From NCBI RefSeq assembly GCF_001205715.1, contig NZ_AQQZ01000002.1, positions 553,501-617,500 of the forward strand: DNA of 64,000 nucleotides, read 5' to 3'. The translations under genes and the position numbers were made by a program. The DNA is from Pseudaestuariivita atlantica (GTDB taxonomy: Bacteria > Pseudomonadota > Alphaproteobacteria > Rhodobacterales > Rhodobacteraceae). The notes below the pieces were generated by a model. It was not told where the DNA came from, made no database searches, and saw only the letters and a list, made by a program, of their open reading frames with translations. Of this stretch, positions 1 through 8,974 are shown in pieces. Each line of letters opens with the position of its first letter. Within the stretch, counting starts at the first letter, position 1.

Positions 1-2
1 TC

Positions 3-131
3 GCCGCTGCAGCCGGTGAATACCTCGACACGCTGCCCGACGGTTCGCTGTCCGAGGCGCGGTTCGACGTGGCGCTGGTCGACGAATATGGCGGGGTCGC
101 CATCGTGGAGAATGCGTTCGGCTGCGCCTGA
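3..131 (+). CDS. yraN: YraN-family (UPF0102) endonuclease-fold protein, C-terminal end only
   Basis: The window opens inside this gene. The frame beginning at base 3 is open to a TGA at 129-131 and gives about 42 residues containing FDVALVD and ending in IVENAFGCA. That resembles the C-terminus of the YraN/UPF0102 family, which has a restriction-endonuclease-like fold and unknown cellular role. In alphaproteobacteria yraN commonly sits just before gshB, as here, which supports the call. The N-terminal part lies outside the window. Confidence 0.7.
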   Translation, partial: AAAAGEYLDTLPDGSLSEARFDVALVDEYGGVAIVENAFGCA

Positions 132-191
132 TCCGTTGCACCCGTTCCAAGGATGTCCCATGTAGGTCGGAACTTGCTGACCGGAGGTGAC

Positions 192-1133
192 ATGCGCGTC
201 GCGTTTCAGATGGACCCGATCGAGACGGTGGATATCTCCGCCGACAGTACCTTTCGACTGGCCGAAGAGGCGCAGGTGCGCGGGCACGAGCTGTTTGTCT
301 ATGAACCCAATGCACTTGCCTACGAGGAAGGCCGCATCACCGCGCGCGGACGCGACCTGAAGGTGCAGCGCGTACAGGGCGATCACGCGCAGATGGGCGA
401 TGTCAGGACGGTCGACCTCGGCCGTGACATGGATGTGGTCTGGCTGCGCCAGGATCCGCCGTTCGATATGCATTACATCACGACGACCCATCTCCTCGAC
501 CGGCTCGAAGGCGAGGCGCTGGTGGTCAATGCGCCGTTCTGGGTGCGCAATGCGCCCGAGAAGCTGTTCATCCTCGACTTCCCGCAGCTCATGCCGGCGA
601 CCACGATCACCCGCGACCTCGACGTGCTGCGCGCGTTCAAGGAGGCGCATGGCGACGTCATCGTGAAGCCGTTGTACGGCAATGGCGGTGCGGGCGTGTT
701 CAGGCTTGGCGCGGACGACCGCAACCTCGCATCGCTATACGAGCTGTTCACCGCGACCAGCCGCGAGCCTCTCATCATCCAGAAATTCCTGCCCGACGTG
801 TCCAAGGGCGACAAGCGCGTGATCCTTGTCGACGGTGAGCCCGTCGGCGCGATCAACCGCGTGCCCGCGAAGGGCGAGACGCGGTCCAACATGCATGTCG
901 GCGGACGACCCGAGAAGGTGGACCTGACCGAACGCGACAGGGAAATCTGCGCCACGATCGGGCCGCGTTTGAAGGAGATGGGGCAGGTTTTCGTCGGGAT
1001 CGACGTGATCGGCCATTATTTGACCGAGATCAACGTGACCTCCCCCACCGGCATCCAGGAGCTTGAACGGTTCGACGGGATCAACGTGGCGGAGAAGATC
1101 TGGCAGGCGGTCGAGGCGCGGGCCGCGGGCTGA
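192..1133 (+). CDS. gshB: Glutathione synthetase
   Basis: A 313-residue ATP-grasp ligase that joins gamma-glutamylcysteine and glycine to make glutathione in the cytoplasm. The N-terminus ([11 protein letters not shown]) is the standard prokaryotic GshB start. [32 protein letters not shown] and the C-terminal [16 protein letters not shown] are the conserved substrate-binding and ATP-grasp segments, and the length is normal. The ATG at 192 is chosen because GGAGGTGAC lies directly upstream. A longer frame from 153 would add 13 non-family residues. A degenerate copy of the TGTAGGTCGG repeat lies at 161-170, so the leader may derive partly from that element. Confidence 0.96.
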   Translation: MRVAFQMDPIETVDISADSTFRLAEEAQVRGHELFVYEPNALAYEEGRITARGRDLKVQRVQGDHAQMGDVRTVDLGRDMDVVWLRQDPPFDMHYITTTHLLDRLEGEALVVNAPFWVRNAPEKLFILDFPQLMPATTITRDLDVLRAFKEAHGDVIVKPLYGNGGAGVFRLGADDRNLASLYELFTATSREPLIIQKFLPDVSKGDKRVILVDGEPVGAINRVPAKGETRSNMHVGGRPEKVDLTERDREICATIGPRLKEMGQVFVGIDVIGHYLTEINVTSPTGIQELERFDGINVAEKIWQAVEARAAG

Positions 1134-1136
1134 CGC

Positions 1137-2642
1137 TCAGGACGCGCCGACCCTGAAGGCAAGCGCCTCGGCGATATGGGTGCGGGTCACCTTGTCTGCC
1201 TCGGCCAGGTCGGCGATCGTGCGCGCGACGCGCAGCACCCGGTGATAGCCGCGCGCGGTCAGGCCGAACCGTTCGGCAGCCCGCAACAACAGGTCCTTGC
1301 CGTCCACATCCGGTTTCGCGTGCCGGTCCAGCACCTCGCCCTGCATGTCGGCATTGCTGCGCGCACCGGGCACGTCCGCGAAGCGCGTGGTCTGGCGCGC
1401 GCGGGCCGCGACGACGCGGGCGCGGACATCCTCCGACCCCTCGCGCGGTGGCGGCAGGTCGAGATCGGTGAACTGCACCGGCGGCACGTCCACGCGCAGG
1501 TCGAACCGGTCCATCAGCGGGCCGGACACCCGGCCAAGGTAATCCTCTCCGCAGATCGGCGCGCGGTTGCAGGCGCGGCCGGGATCGGTCAGGTGCCCGC
1601 ATTTGCAGGGATTGGCCGCCGCCACCAGCATGAAGCGGCAGGGATAGCTGACATGGGCATTGGCGCGGGCGACCATGACGGTGCCGTTCTCGATCGGCTG
1701 GCGCAGCGTCTCCAGCACCATGCGCGAGAATTCCGGCAATTCGTCGAAGAAGAGCACCCCGTTATGGGCGAGCGAGATCTCTCCGGGCTTGGCCCCGCGC
1801 CCACCGCCGACGATGGCCGCCATCGATGCGGTGTGATGCGGTTCGCGGAACGGACGCGCGCGCGAAATCCCGCCATCGGTCAGCAGACCCGACAGGGAAT
1901 GCACCATCGACGTCTCCAGCGCCTCGGCCGGGGACAGGTCGGGCAGGATGCCGGGAAGGCGGGCGGCCAGCATCGACTTTCCCGAACCGGGCGGGCCGAC
2001 GAGCAGCAGGTGGTGCCGCCCAGCGGCGGCGATTTCCAGCGCCCGCTTGGCGCGTTCCTGCCCGCGCACATCGCGCAGGTCGGGGCCGCCGGGGGCAGGT
2101 GTGACATCGCCTGGTTCGGATGGGGCAAGCGGTGACTGGCCGGTGAAGTGGCGGATCACGTCGGCGAGGTTTTCCGCGCCGATGACCTGCGCCGCGCCGA
2201 CCCATGCGGCCTCCGCCCCGGAGGCGCGGGGGCATAACAGCGCGCGGTCATTCTCGGCGGCAGCCATGGCGGCGGGCAGGGCGCCGATCACCGGCACAAG
2301 CGCCCCGTCGAGGGACAACTCACCAAGCGCCACGATGCCTTCGACCGCGTCGGTCGGGATGATGTCGAGCGCCGCAAGGAGACCCAGCGCGATGGGCAGG
2401 TCGAAATGCGATCCTTCCTTGGGCAGATCGGCCGGTGACAGGTTGATCGTGATCCGTTTCGACGGAAGCGCGATCGACAGGGCACTCAGCGCCGCGCGGA
2501 CCCGGTCCCGCGCCTCGCTCACCGCCTTGTCGGGCAGGCCGACGATGGAAAAGGCCGGCAGGCCCGGCGTGACGGCGCATTGCACCTCGACCCCGCGCGC
2601 CTCGACCCCTTCGAACGCAACCGTGTAGGCATGCGCAACCAT
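1137..2642 (-). CDS. comM: YifB/ComM-family Mg-chelatase-like AAA+ ATPase
   Basis: A 501-residue protein with the family layout: an N-terminal Lon-protease-like ChlI domain (about residues 1-170), then an AAA+ Mg-chelatase domain with Walker A GPPGSGKS near residue 215 and Walker B LFFDELPEF, and a C-terminal Mg-chelatase domain. ComM is a hexameric helicase that promotes branch migration during natural transformation, but many non-competent bacteria carry it, so the role here is inferred. It is convergent with gshB, with only 3 bases between the stop codons. Confidence 0.92.
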   Translation of the reverse strand: MVAHAYTVAFEGVEARGVEVQCAVTPGLPAFSIVGLPDKAVSEARDRVRAALSALSIALPSKRITINLSPADLPKEGSHFDLPIALGLLAALDIIPTDAVEGIVALGELSLDGALVPVIGALPAAMAAAENDRALLCPRASGAEAAWVGAAQVIGAENLADVIRHFTGQSPLAPSEPGDVTPAPGGPDLRDVRGQERAKRALEIAAAGRHHLLLVGPPGSGKSMLAARLPGILPDLSPAEALETSMVHSLSGLLTDGGISRARPFREPHHTASMAAIVGGGRGAKPGEISLAHNGVLFFDELPEFSRMVLETLRQPIENGTVMVARANAHVSYPCRFMLVAAANPCKCGHLTDPGRACNRAPICGEDYLGRVSGPLMDRFDLRVDVPPVQFTDLDLPPPREGSEDVRARVVAARARQTTRFADVPGARSNADMQGEVLDRHAKPDVDGKDLLLRAAERFGLTARGYHRVLRVARTIADLAEADKVTRTHIAEALAFRVGAS

Positions 2643-2688
2643 GACCGGCCCCCTGTACCACTGAAGACAAGGTTAACGGTGCAAGTCT

Positions 2689-2702
2689 TTAAGAAGTCTT
2701 AA
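2689..2702. repeat. Short palindrome between trxB and yifB
   Basis: TTAAGAAGTCTTAA is an inverted repeat with 6-base arms and a 2-base centre. It overlaps a direct repeat of AAGTCTT (2684-2690 and 2694-2700). It lies in the 67-base gap between the trxB stop and the yifB start, both on the minus strand, so it could be a weak transcript end for trxB or an operator for yifB. Nothing in the sequence decides between these. Confidence 0.35.
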
Positions 2703-2709
2703 CTCCGGA

Positions 2710-3705
2710 TCAGGCGGTCTCGGCACCGTAGCCGAGCGGTTCGGTCACCTGCTCGCGCTCTGCCTCGCCGTGTTCGGCGAGGAACCGTTCCGCTTCGAGC
2801 GCGGCCATGCAGCCCATCCCGGCGCTGGTGACGGCTTGGCGGTACTTGTGGTCGGTCAAATCGCCCGCCGCGAAGACACCGGGGATCGACGTTTCGGTCG
2901 AATCGGGCTTGGTCACGACGTAGCCGCCCATATGCGTTTCCAGTACGTCCTTCACCAGTTCGTTGGCCGGCGCGTGACCGATGGCGACGAAAAAGCCCTT
3001 GCAGGGAATGTCGGTGATCTCGCCCGTCTTGGTGTGCTTCACCTTCACGCCCTCGACGCCCAAGGGCGCGTCGGTGCCATAGACTTCGACCACCTCGTGG
3101 AACCACATCGGTTCGATCTTGGGGTTCTTGAACAGACGGTCCTGCAGGATTGCTTCGGCGCGCAACTCGTCCCGGCGGTGGACCAGCGTGACCTTCGAGG
3201 CGAAGTTGGTCAGGAACAGCGCCTCTTCCACTGCGGTGTTGCCGCCGCCGACCACGACGATCTCCTGCCCGCGATAGAAGAACCCGTCACAGGTGGCACA
3301 GGCGGACACGCCGAAGCCCTTGAACTTCTCCTCGCTTTCCAGCCCCAGCCACTTGGCGCGCGCCCCGGTGGCGAGGATGATCGCGTCCGCGACATAAACG
3401 GTGCCGCTGTCGGACTGGCAGACGAAGGGGCGCTTGGAGAAATCGATGGAGGTGATGATGTCGCCGATGATCTCGCATCCCATCGCCTTGGCGTGGGCTT
3501 CCATCCGCCGCATCAGGTCGGGACCCTGCACCTCGGTATCGCCGGGCCAGTTTTCGACCTCGGTCGTGGTGGTCAGCTGGCCGCCGGGTTCGATTCCCTG
3601 CACCAGAACGGGTTCCAGCATGGCGCGGCTGGCATAGACGCCCGCAGTATACCCGGCGGGACCGGAGCCCACGATCAGCACCTTGGTGGTCTTCGTCTCG
3701 CCCAT
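2710..3705 (-). CDS. trxB: Thioredoxin-disulfide reductase
   Basis: A 331-residue FAD/NADPH flavoprotein that reduces thioredoxin. It has the N-terminal FAD dinucleotide fold (VLIVGSGPAGYTAGVYASRA), the redox-active CATC motif followed by DGFF near residue 140, the NADPH-binding fold VVGGGNTAVEEA, and the C-terminal FAD signature GVFAAGDL. Length is typical of low-molecular-weight TrxB. It is divergent from the Lrp-type regulator at 3891, and the 185 bases between them hold a direct repeat that may be that regulator's site. Confidence 0.97.
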   Translation of the reverse strand: MGETKTTKVLIVGSGPAGYTAGVYASRAMLEPVLVQGIEPGGQLTTTTEVENWPGDTEVQGPDLMRRMEAHAKAMGCEIIGDIITSIDFSKRPFVCQSDSGTVYVADAIILATGARAKWLGLESEEKFKGFGVSACATCDGFFYRGQEIVVVGGGNTAVEEALFLTNFASKVTLVHRRDELRAEAILQDRLFKNPKIEPMWFHEVVEVYGTDAPLGVEGVKVKHTKTGEITDIPCKGFFVAIGHAPANELVKDVLETHMGGYVVTKPDSTETSIPGVFAAGDLTDHKYRQAVTSAGMGCMAALEAERFLAEHGEAEREQVTEPLGYGAETA

Positions 3706-3799
3706 GTCGCGTCCCTCCTGGCCTTGGCTTTAGGGATATACGAAAGCCCGCGGGCGGGGGAAAGTGCGGATCGCGCAGGCGTGACCCATGCGAGCATTC

Positions 3800-3845
3800 G
3801 ACAAGATTGTTGCGCAGTTGCGAAACATTATTGCGCGTTTGAATG
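3800..3845. promoter_or_regulatory. Candidate Lrp-type operator between trxB and lrp
   Basis: Two similar blocks, TTGTTGCGC at 3807-3815 and TTATTGCGC at 3828-3836, repeat with a 21-base period, which is two helical turns. They lie about 55-80 bases upstream of the Lrp-family gene and inside the divergent promoter region. Lrp proteins bind phased AT-rich sites and usually repress their own gene, so an autoregulatory site is plausible. This is inference from spacing and position only. Confidence 0.35.
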
Positions 3846-3890
3846 CTGTCCTGTAACTCTCGGCTGTCGCCAACTCAGATAGGGTGAATT

Positions 3891-4391
3891 ATGCCCCAGC
3901 ACCGGCTCGATCCGATCGACCGCAAGATATTGTCGGAATTGCAGGCCGACGGCCGCATGACCAACGTCGAACTGGCCAAACGCGTGGGCATCAGCGCGCC
4001 GCCCTGCCTGCGTCGCGTGCGCACGCTGGAAGAGCAGGGGTATATCCGGGGCTACCATGCCGACGTGGACCCGCGCGAACTTGGATTCGAGGTGCAGGTC
4101 TTCGCGATGGTGGGGCTGCAGCGGCAGGCCGAGGCCGATCTGACCGCGTTCGAGGACCGCTGCCGCGCCTGGCCACTTGTGCGCGAGTGTCACATGCTGA
4201 ACGGCGAGGTGGATTTCATCCTGAAATGCGTGGCACCCGACCTGTCGACCTTCCAGACTTTCCTGACCTCGGAATTGCTGACGGCGGACAATGTCGGGTC
4301 GGTCAAGACGTCGCTGGTGATCCGTGGTGCGAAAGACGACCCCGGCGTGCCGTTCGACGTGCTGGAAGAACGGCTGAGCCGGACGGCCTGA
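3891..4391 (+). CDS. Lrp/AsnC-family transcriptional regulator
   Basis: 166 residues. The N-terminal winged helix (LDPIDRKILSELQADGR, then a helix-turn-helix with NVELAKRVGIS) is followed by a C-terminal RAM ligand-binding domain of the size usual for Lrp/AsnC regulators. The family senses amino acids. Members next to trxB are common in Rhodobacterales, but the regulon cannot be read from the sequence. It is transcribed divergently from trxB across a region with phased repeats, which suggests regulation of itself and possibly trxB. Confidence 0.92.
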   Translation: MPQHRLDPIDRKILSELQADGRMTNVELAKRVGISAPPCLRRVRTLEEQGYIRGYHADVDPRELGFEVQVFAMVGLQRQAEADLTAFEDRCRAWPLVRECHMLNGEVDFILKCVAPDLSTFQTFLTSELLTADNVGSVKTSLVIRGAKDDPGVPFDVLEERLSRTA

Positions 4392-4398
4392 CCGTCCG

Positions 4399-5169
4399 TC
4401 AGGCCGCGTCCAGATCGTCTTCCGCGTCGGTGCGCGGATAGATCAGCGGGCCGAAATCCGACAATTCGCGGATATGCGGGAACATCGACAGGTACAGCGA
4501 GCGCGTGTTGAAACCCAGCCTGTCGGTTGTGTTCCGACCGGGGTGGTAGGTTTCGACAGCGATGCCGTCCGCTTCGATGATCGCGTGGCGGCGCGTGGCG
4601 ATATGATAGAGGCGCACCGGAGAAGGCGGGGTGACCTCGATCACGCTGGTGCCGTCGACGCGGCCCCGGATGTCCACCAGCACCGAACCGCCTCCGCCCT
4701 GCTGCGGCTGGAGAACCCGCGCGCCGGGACCGAGGAGAAGGTTGTGCATGGGCCGGGCAAGACCGAACGTGTCGGGCATGATCCGTACCAGGCGTGACAG
4801 CGCGCCATCCACTTCGGGCATGTTGGGCGCCAGAAGCGTCGACCCGATCCAGAGGATCGCGGCCGGATCGGCATCCTGCACGTCAAGGTAATCGCCGGGC
4901 AGCAGGTCTTCGACGGGCACGGGGCCGGCAACAGTGTTGATCAGCGCGCCATGTGCGAAGGCCGACGACGTCGCGGTGAACAGCGAGGTGGCGGGCGCGA
5001 CGTGATGCGTGCGTCGGATCGAGAGGTCGGGGAGCAAAGAGGCGACCTCGTACTTGCGCATGAGAGGCGGCGTGCGCTGAGGTCGCCCGTCTTGCCGAGC
5101 AATCCGGCCGTCGGTGGCCGGGGAGACTGGTAAAAGGGCACCACGGGTGCCGAAGTCGAGGTTAGCCAT
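4399..5169 (-). CDS. Hint-domain-like protein lacking the usual nucleophilic cysteine
   Basis: About 256 residues. The central part, with GALINTVAGPVPVEDLLPGDYL and a WIGS segment, matches the Hedgehog/intein (Hint) fold proteins abundant in Rhodobacterales, where the normal motif reads Cys-Phe-x-x-Gly-Thr. Here the aligned segment is AFAHGAL, so the cysteine position holds alanine and self-cleavage looks impossible. The rest, including a TYHPGRNTTDRLGF segment near the C-terminus, fits stand-alone Hint proteins of unknown function. The ATG at 5169 is preferred by appearance; one at 5181 adds four residues, and neither has a strong ribosome site. Confidence 0.7.
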   Translation of the reverse strand: MANLDFGTRGALLPVSPATDGRIARQDGRPQRTPPLMRKYEVASLLPDLSIRRTHHVAPATSLFTATSSAFAHGALINTVAGPVPVEDLLPGDYLDVQDADPAAILWIGSTLLAPNMPEVDGALSRLVRIMPDTFGLARPMHNLLLGPGARVLQPQQGGGGSVLVDIRGRVDGTSVIEVTPPSPVRLYHIATRRHAIIEADGIAVETYHPGRNTTDRLGFNTRSLYLSMFPHIRELSDFGPLIYPRTDAEDDLDAA

Positions 5170-5181
5170 GCGAATACCCAT

Positions 5182-5456
5182 TCTCGGGTGTCACATCCGC
5201 GCCGGCCCCCACCGACAACGACAGAAGGACGGGTCCCTTCTTTGCCTTTCCATGGTCACAAATTGCCTGAAAGCGGGGTCATAAGTCAAAGATCGGGGGA
5301 CATTCGACGCGGGTTGCGCGCCAAAGATCGGCGCGCGGCGGAATTGTTGAATATCGTGAAACGAGTTCGCCACATTCCGATTCGGACACCGCCCTGAAAC
5401 AGGGTCAGTCGTGTCGGGAACGGGTGGAAAGGTGCGGCGGCAGACGCCACGCATGC
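5182..5456. other. Intergenic region with short hairpins, no gene seen
   Basis: No convincing coding frame is visible here. It contains a perfect 7-base inverted repeat, GCGCGCC (5316-5322) with GGCGCGC (5330-5336), a shorter AGAAGG/CCTTCT hairpin at 5223-5242 and CCCTG-AAA-CAGGG at 5392-5404. The loop sequence AAAGATC of the first hairpin also occurs at 5288-5294. It should carry the promoter of the Hint-like gene; I cannot identify it with confidence. Confidence 0.4.
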
Positions 5457-5483
5457 AAAAGCCGCCCCGGCGAGGGCGGCTTT
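5457..5483 (-). terminator. Rho-independent terminator of the small 45-residue gene
   Basis: AAAGCCGCCC (5458-5467) and GGGCGGCTTT (5474-5483) form a perfect 10-base stem with a 6-base loop. On the minus strand the stem is followed by a run of T, 26 bases after the stop codon of the small gene at 5509. It is the clearest terminator in this part of the window. Confidence 0.85.
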
Positions 5484-5508
5484 CAGAACTTTCGGATGTG
5501 AAGGGCGA

Positions 5509-5646
5509 TCAAGCCGTTTTCAGCTTGGGCGCCTTGCGGTCCGCGATGAAGGCTGCGCGGCGTGCGCCACGTTCCCACGGCATTTGCGTCTTCGTTTCAG
5601 CCGCGGTTGCGATGGCCGATTTGATGAAGCGGGTGCTCAGTTTCAT
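5509..5646 (-). CDS. Conserved small basic protein, 45 residues, function unknown
   Basis: The protein begins MKLSTRFIKSAIATAAETK and contains MPWERGARRAAFIADRK, a highly basic, alanine-rich sequence. I recall similar short ORFs in Rhodobacterales genomes but know no function. Support for a real gene is good: a GGAGACGGA ribosome site lies just upstream of the ATG at 5646, and a strong terminator lies immediately downstream. Upstream extension of the frame to 5802 is not preferred because it lacks a ribosome site. The high positive charge suggests nucleic-acid or membrane contact, but that is a guess. Confidence 0.72.
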   Translation of the reverse strand: MKLSTRFIKSAIATAAETKTQMPWERGARRAAFIADRKAPKLKTA

Positions 5647-5917
5647 GTGTCCGTCTCCGTCGGTGCCCGGCATCCGGGCGTGATATTCGATTGAAGACAG
5701 GATGGCCCCGGTTTGCGGCGTCCGAAGGGCGCAAACGAAATTTGTTGAAACTTTCTGGGCAGGCCCGTGATTGGAATGGGGCAGCGCGGCCCCAATGTTC
5801 AAATTATTGATAATGTTGAATTAAACTTGAAATCAGGTAGCGTTTTCGCCCGTGGCGGGCGATTCCGCGTCCGATTGGGGCGGAATACGCGCAGGTCCTG
5901 CCACATTCCTGCCGGGA

Positions 5918-6673
5918 TCAGAGCCGGATGGCCGAGATCAGGCGCCCGTAATCGGCCTCGTTGCGGTGGGTCGCGCGGCGGTAGGAGAAGAATCGATCCG
6001 GATCGGCATAGGTGCAATGCCGGGTCCATTCGGCATGGCCAATCCCCAGCGCGCGCAGGCGGCCAAGCCCGTATCCCGGCAGGTCGAACATCACCCGGTC
6101 GCCCTCGCCACCTGCGAAGTAGCGCCCGTTTTCGGGATCCTCGTCGAGGAACCGGTCAAGGAATTCCGGCCCGACCTCGTAATTCGCCTGGCTGATCGAG
6201 GGGCCGATGACCGCCGTGATCCGGTCGCGCCGGGCGCCAAGGGCCTCCATCGCCGCGACCGTGGCATCCAGCACGCCGCCCACGGCACCTTTCCATCCCG
6301 CATGGGCCGCGCCGACGACCCCGGTCTCGCCATCGGCGAACAGGACCGGCTGGCAATCGGCGGTCAGTATGCCCAGCGCGATGCCCGGCGTGGCGGTGAC
6401 CATCGCGTCCGCCTTGGGCCGGTCGCTGCGTGGTTCGGATACGGTCAGCACCTCGGCCGAGTGGTACTGGTGGACCGAGACAAGCGCGTCCGGTGCGACC
6501 TCCAGCGCCTCGGCGGCGCGGGTGCGGTTGGTGCGCACCGCCTCTGTCTGGTCGTCGGACCCGAAACCGCAATTCAGCCCGGTATAGATGCCCGAGGACG
6601 CGCCGCCGCGCCGGGTGAAGAACCCGTGGCGCACGGAACCGAGCGCGTCGGACGTCAGGATCTCAAGGGTCAT
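5918..6673 (-). CDS. pgeF: Peptidoglycan editing factor PgeF (YfiH/laccase-domain family)
   Basis: 251 residues with the Cu-oxidase_4/YfiH fold: HGFFTRRGG at the N-terminus, the metal-site motif LTADCQPVLF near the middle and AAHAGWKGAVGG after it, supplying the conserved Cys and His ligands. In E. coli PgeF removes wrongly incorporated L-serine-containing precursors from peptidoglycan synthesis. Older annotations call the family polyphenol oxidase. The ATG at 6673 overlaps the end of midA by 11 bases, placing it third in the lgt-midA-pgeF operon. Confidence 0.93.
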   Translation of the reverse strand: MTLEILTSDALGSVRHGFFTRRGGASSGIYTGLNCGFGSDDQTEAVRTNRTRAAEALEVAPDALVSVHQYHSAEVLTVSEPRSDRPKADAMVTATPGIALGILTADCQPVLFADGETGVVGAAHAGWKGAVGGVLDATVAAMEALGARRDRITAVIGPSISQANYEVGPEFLDRFLDEDPENGRYFAGGEGDRVMFDLPGYGLGRLRALGIGHAEWTRHCTYADPDRFFSYRRATHRNEADYGRLISAIRL

Positions 6674-7709
6674 CGGCGAATCCGGGCAGCGGGTGCGGGG
6701 CGATGCCCAGCACCTTGAACAGCGTCCCCATTTCATCGGGATGCGTCAACCGTCTGTGTGCGGCCACGTGCGCGGCGCGCGCCTGTCCGGTCAGCCGTGT
6801 GGCCAGCGCCTCGGCCCGCGCGGTGATGCCCAGCCGTTCGAGGAAAAGGCCCTGCGGCGTCAGGCGCGAATGCCAGAGACCTGCCTTTTTGGCAGCATCG
6901 GCCAGCGGTTCGAAATCGACATGTGCGGTCAGGTCGGCCGCGCCCGGCGCGTCGAACGGATCGACCGGCGCGCCCTGTGACATCGCCTGAAAGGTATTCC
7001 CGACCGATCGCCAGTCCCCGTAATCCACGATCAGCGCCGCGCCGCCTTGCGCCGCGATCCGGGCCGCGACCGCGCCCGCGACCGCCACCGCCGGTGCGTT
7101 CCATTCGACGAGATCGCCCGGCCGCGTATCCGCCAGCCGGTGGTCGAGCGCGGCCACGGGGATTGCCGGGGCGAGACCCGGACGCAGGTCCGGCCCGACC
7201 TGCACCTCCCGCCAGCCGTTCGGATCGCGCTGGAACTGGCGGATCGGCAGCGCGTCGAAAAACTCGTTGGCCACGAGGTAGAGCGGCGCGTCGGCTGGAA
7301 GCGTGTCGATCGTGTCGTGCCACGTTGCGTCGGGCACGCGCGCGGCCTGTTCGGCGCGCAGGGTCGGGGACAGCTCGACAAGGTGAACCTCGGCGGCGTC
7401 CGACAGGCCGGGAACCTGCGCCATCGCCCGGCGCATGTCGGCCATCAATGTCCCGCGCCCCGGACCAAGCTCTGCCAGAAGGAGGCGGGATGGGCGGCCC
7501 TGATCGATCCATGCCTGCGCCAGCGCAAGCCCCAGCAATTCGCCGAACATCTGGCTGATCTCCGGCGCGGTGATGAAATCCCGGCCCAGCGGGTCGCGGG
7601 TCGTGTAATACCCCTCTTCGGGGTCGGTCAGGCAGGCCGTCATGTAGGCGGCAATGGTCATGGGGCCATCGGCCTCGATCCGCGCGATCAGCCGGTCGCG
7701 GAGGGTCAT
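6663..7709 (-). CDS. SAM-dependent methyltransferase, MidA/NDUFAF7 family
   Basis: 348 residues. [14 protein letters not shown] and the glycine-rich AdoMet site ELGPGRGTL are hallmarks of the MidA/NDUFAF7 (DUF185) family, whose mitochondrial members methylate an arginine of complex I subunit NDUFS2 during assembly. A similar role on NuoD in this bacterium is inferred. The ATG at 7709 overlaps the TGA of lgt as ATGA, showing translational coupling, and the downstream pgeF overlaps its end. This gene order is standard in Rhodobacterales. Confidence 0.92.
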   Translation of the reverse strand: MTLRDRLIARIEADGPMTIAAYMTACLTDPEEGYYTTRDPLGRDFITAPEISQMFGELLGLALAQAWIDQGRPSRLLLAELGPGRGTLMADMRRAMAQVPGLSDAAEVHLVELSPTLRAEQAARVPDATWHDTIDTLPADAPLYLVANEFFDALPIRQFQRDPNGWREVQVGPDLRPGLAPAIPVAALDHRLADTRPGDLVEWNAPAVAVAGAVAARIAAQGGAALIVDYGDWRSVGNTFQAMSQGAPVDPFDAPGAADLTAHVDFEPLADAAKKAGLWHSRLTPQGLFLERLGITARAEALATRLTGQARAAHVAAHRRLTHPDEMGTLFKVLGIAPHPLPGFADDP

Positions 7710-8602
7710 GCGGTCTGGGCAGGGCGCCGGAGGGCGGCACGAACGAGGAGCGCGCCGACAAGGATCATGGGCAGTGACAGGACCTGTCCCTGTGTCAGCC
7801 CGTACCCCCCGACATGCAGCGCCAGTCCAAGCGGGTTGCCGTCCGACACGAACTGGATGTCGGGTTGCCGCACGAACTCGACAAGGAACCGTGCCGCGCC
7901 ATAGCCGACAAAGAAGACGCCGGTGGCGAGCCATGGGCGAAAGAACGCGCGCCGCCGCCATGCAAGCCAGAGAAGGACCGCGCCGAGGATCAACCCTTCG
8001 AGCGCCGCCTCGTAGAGTTGCGACGGGTGGCGCGCGCAAGCTCCCGCGACCTGGCCGCAGGCCTGTGCCAGCTGGCCCGGAAAGATCACGCCCCAGGGCA
8101 GGTCCGTGGGGCGGCCCCACAATTCGGCATTGATGAAATTTGCCAGCCGTCCCAGCAACAGCCCCGGCGGCGTGGCCATCGCGATCAGGTCGCAGGCCGG
8201 GGCCAGCGGCACCTTCTGCGCCCGGCAATAAAGCCAGATCGCCACGCCGACGCCGAGGAATCCCCCGTGAAAGGACATCCCGCCCTCCCACAGCATCAGG
8301 ATCTCGACCGGGTTCTGCAGGTAGTAGAACGGGCGATAGAACAGCACGAAGCCAAGGCGACCGCCAAGGATCACGCCAAGGATGATGTAGGTCAGTAGGT
8401 CCTCGACCTGCGTGGGCGTCATGGGCGCGCGCCCGCCGGGCCAGAGCCGGGGCGTCTTGACCGCCATCGCGGCAAGCCGCCAGCCGATGATGATCCCCAC
8501 GATGTAGGCGAGGGCGTACCAACGCAGAGCGAATTCGATCCCGAAAACCGAGATGGAGAAGATTTCCGGGGCGATGGGCGGGAAAGGGATAGCGGCCTGC
8601 AT
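7706..8602 (-). CDS. lgt: Phosphatidylglycerol--prolipoprotein diacylglyceryl transferase
   Basis: A 298-residue polytopic inner-membrane enzyme that transfers diacylglycerol from phosphatidylglycerol to the lipobox cysteine of prolipoproteins. The Lgt signature [20 protein letters not shown] and the essential HPSQLYEA motif are both present, with about seven hydrophobic segments. The ATG at 8602 ([10 protein letters not shown]) gives the normal N-terminus; the frame extends upstream to 8734, but that would cross the promoter of the divergent ubiK gene. First gene of the lgt-midA-pgeF operon. Confidence 0.97.
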   Translation of the reverse strand: MQAAIPFPPIAPEIFSISVFGIEFALRWYALAYIVGIIIGWRLAAMAVKTPRLWPGGRAPMTPTQVEDLLTYIILGVILGGRLGFVLFYRPFYYLQNPVEILMLWEGGMSFHGGFLGVGVAIWLYCRAQKVPLAPACDLIAMATPPGLLLGRLANFINAELWGRPTDLPWGVIFPGQLAQACGQVAGACARHPSQLYEAALEGLILGAVLLWLAWRRRAFFRPWLATGVFFVGYGAARFLVEFVRQPDIQFVSDGNPLGLALHVGGYGLTQGQVLSLPMILVGALLVRAALRRPAQTA

Positions 8603-8695
8603 GCTGCTGTCTTGCCCCTGCTTCCGTGCGGGGTCAACCTTGTGAACCCGCGCTTTGCGGCCCATATATGCCCAAACGCAGAACCGGAGCGACAG

Positions 8696-8935
8696 ATGCA
8701 GACGCGCAGCAAGGTCTTTGACGATATCTCGCAACTGATGACCAACGCCATGGGCGTGGCGCAGGGTGCCAAGGCCGAGGCCGAAACGGCCATGAACTCG
8801 ATGATCGACCGCTGGCTGGCGGATCGCGATTTCGTCACGCGTGAGGAATTCGACGCCGTGCGCGCCATGGCGCAGAAGGCCCGCGAGGAAAACGAGGCCC
8901 TGAAGGCCCGGATCGAGGCGCTGGAAGGCAAGTGA
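8696..8935 (+). CDS. ubiK: UbiK/BMFP-family ubiquinone biosynthesis accessory protein
   Basis: 79 residues: an amphipathic N-terminal helix ([20 protein letters not shown]) and a C-terminal coiled coil ([28 protein letters not shown]). This is the layout of the BMFP/UbiK family, trimeric coiled-coil proteins. In E. coli UbiK helps assemble the aerobic ubiquinone-biosynthesis complex together with UbiJ; in alphaproteobacteria this role is inferred. The ATG at 8696 follows a purine-rich GGAGCGACAG. It is divergent from lgt, and its 3' end faces ribH. Confidence 0.88.
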   Translation: MQTRSKVFDDISQLMTNAMGVAQGAKAEAETAMNSMIDRWLADRDFVTREEFDAVRAMAQKAREENEALKARIEALEGK

Positions 8936-8941
8936 TCCGCG

Positions 8942-8962
8942 CCGCGGGCTGATGTCCCGCGG
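8942..8962. terminator. Hairpin between convergent ubiK and ribH
   Basis: CCGCGGG (8942-8948) and CCCGCGG (8956-8962) form a perfect 7-base GC stem around CTGATGT, in the 39 bases between the two convergent stop codons. There is no T-run on either side, so it could act as a bidirectional transcript end or 3'-end stabiliser rather than a classical intrinsic terminator. Confidence 0.5.
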
Positions 8963-8974
8963 AACAGGTTCCGG

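Noticed and set aside
161-183. TGTAGGTCGG near the gshB start as a full member of the palindromic repeat family
   Set aside because: Only the first ten bases match; the second arm is degenerate, so it is at best a decayed copy.
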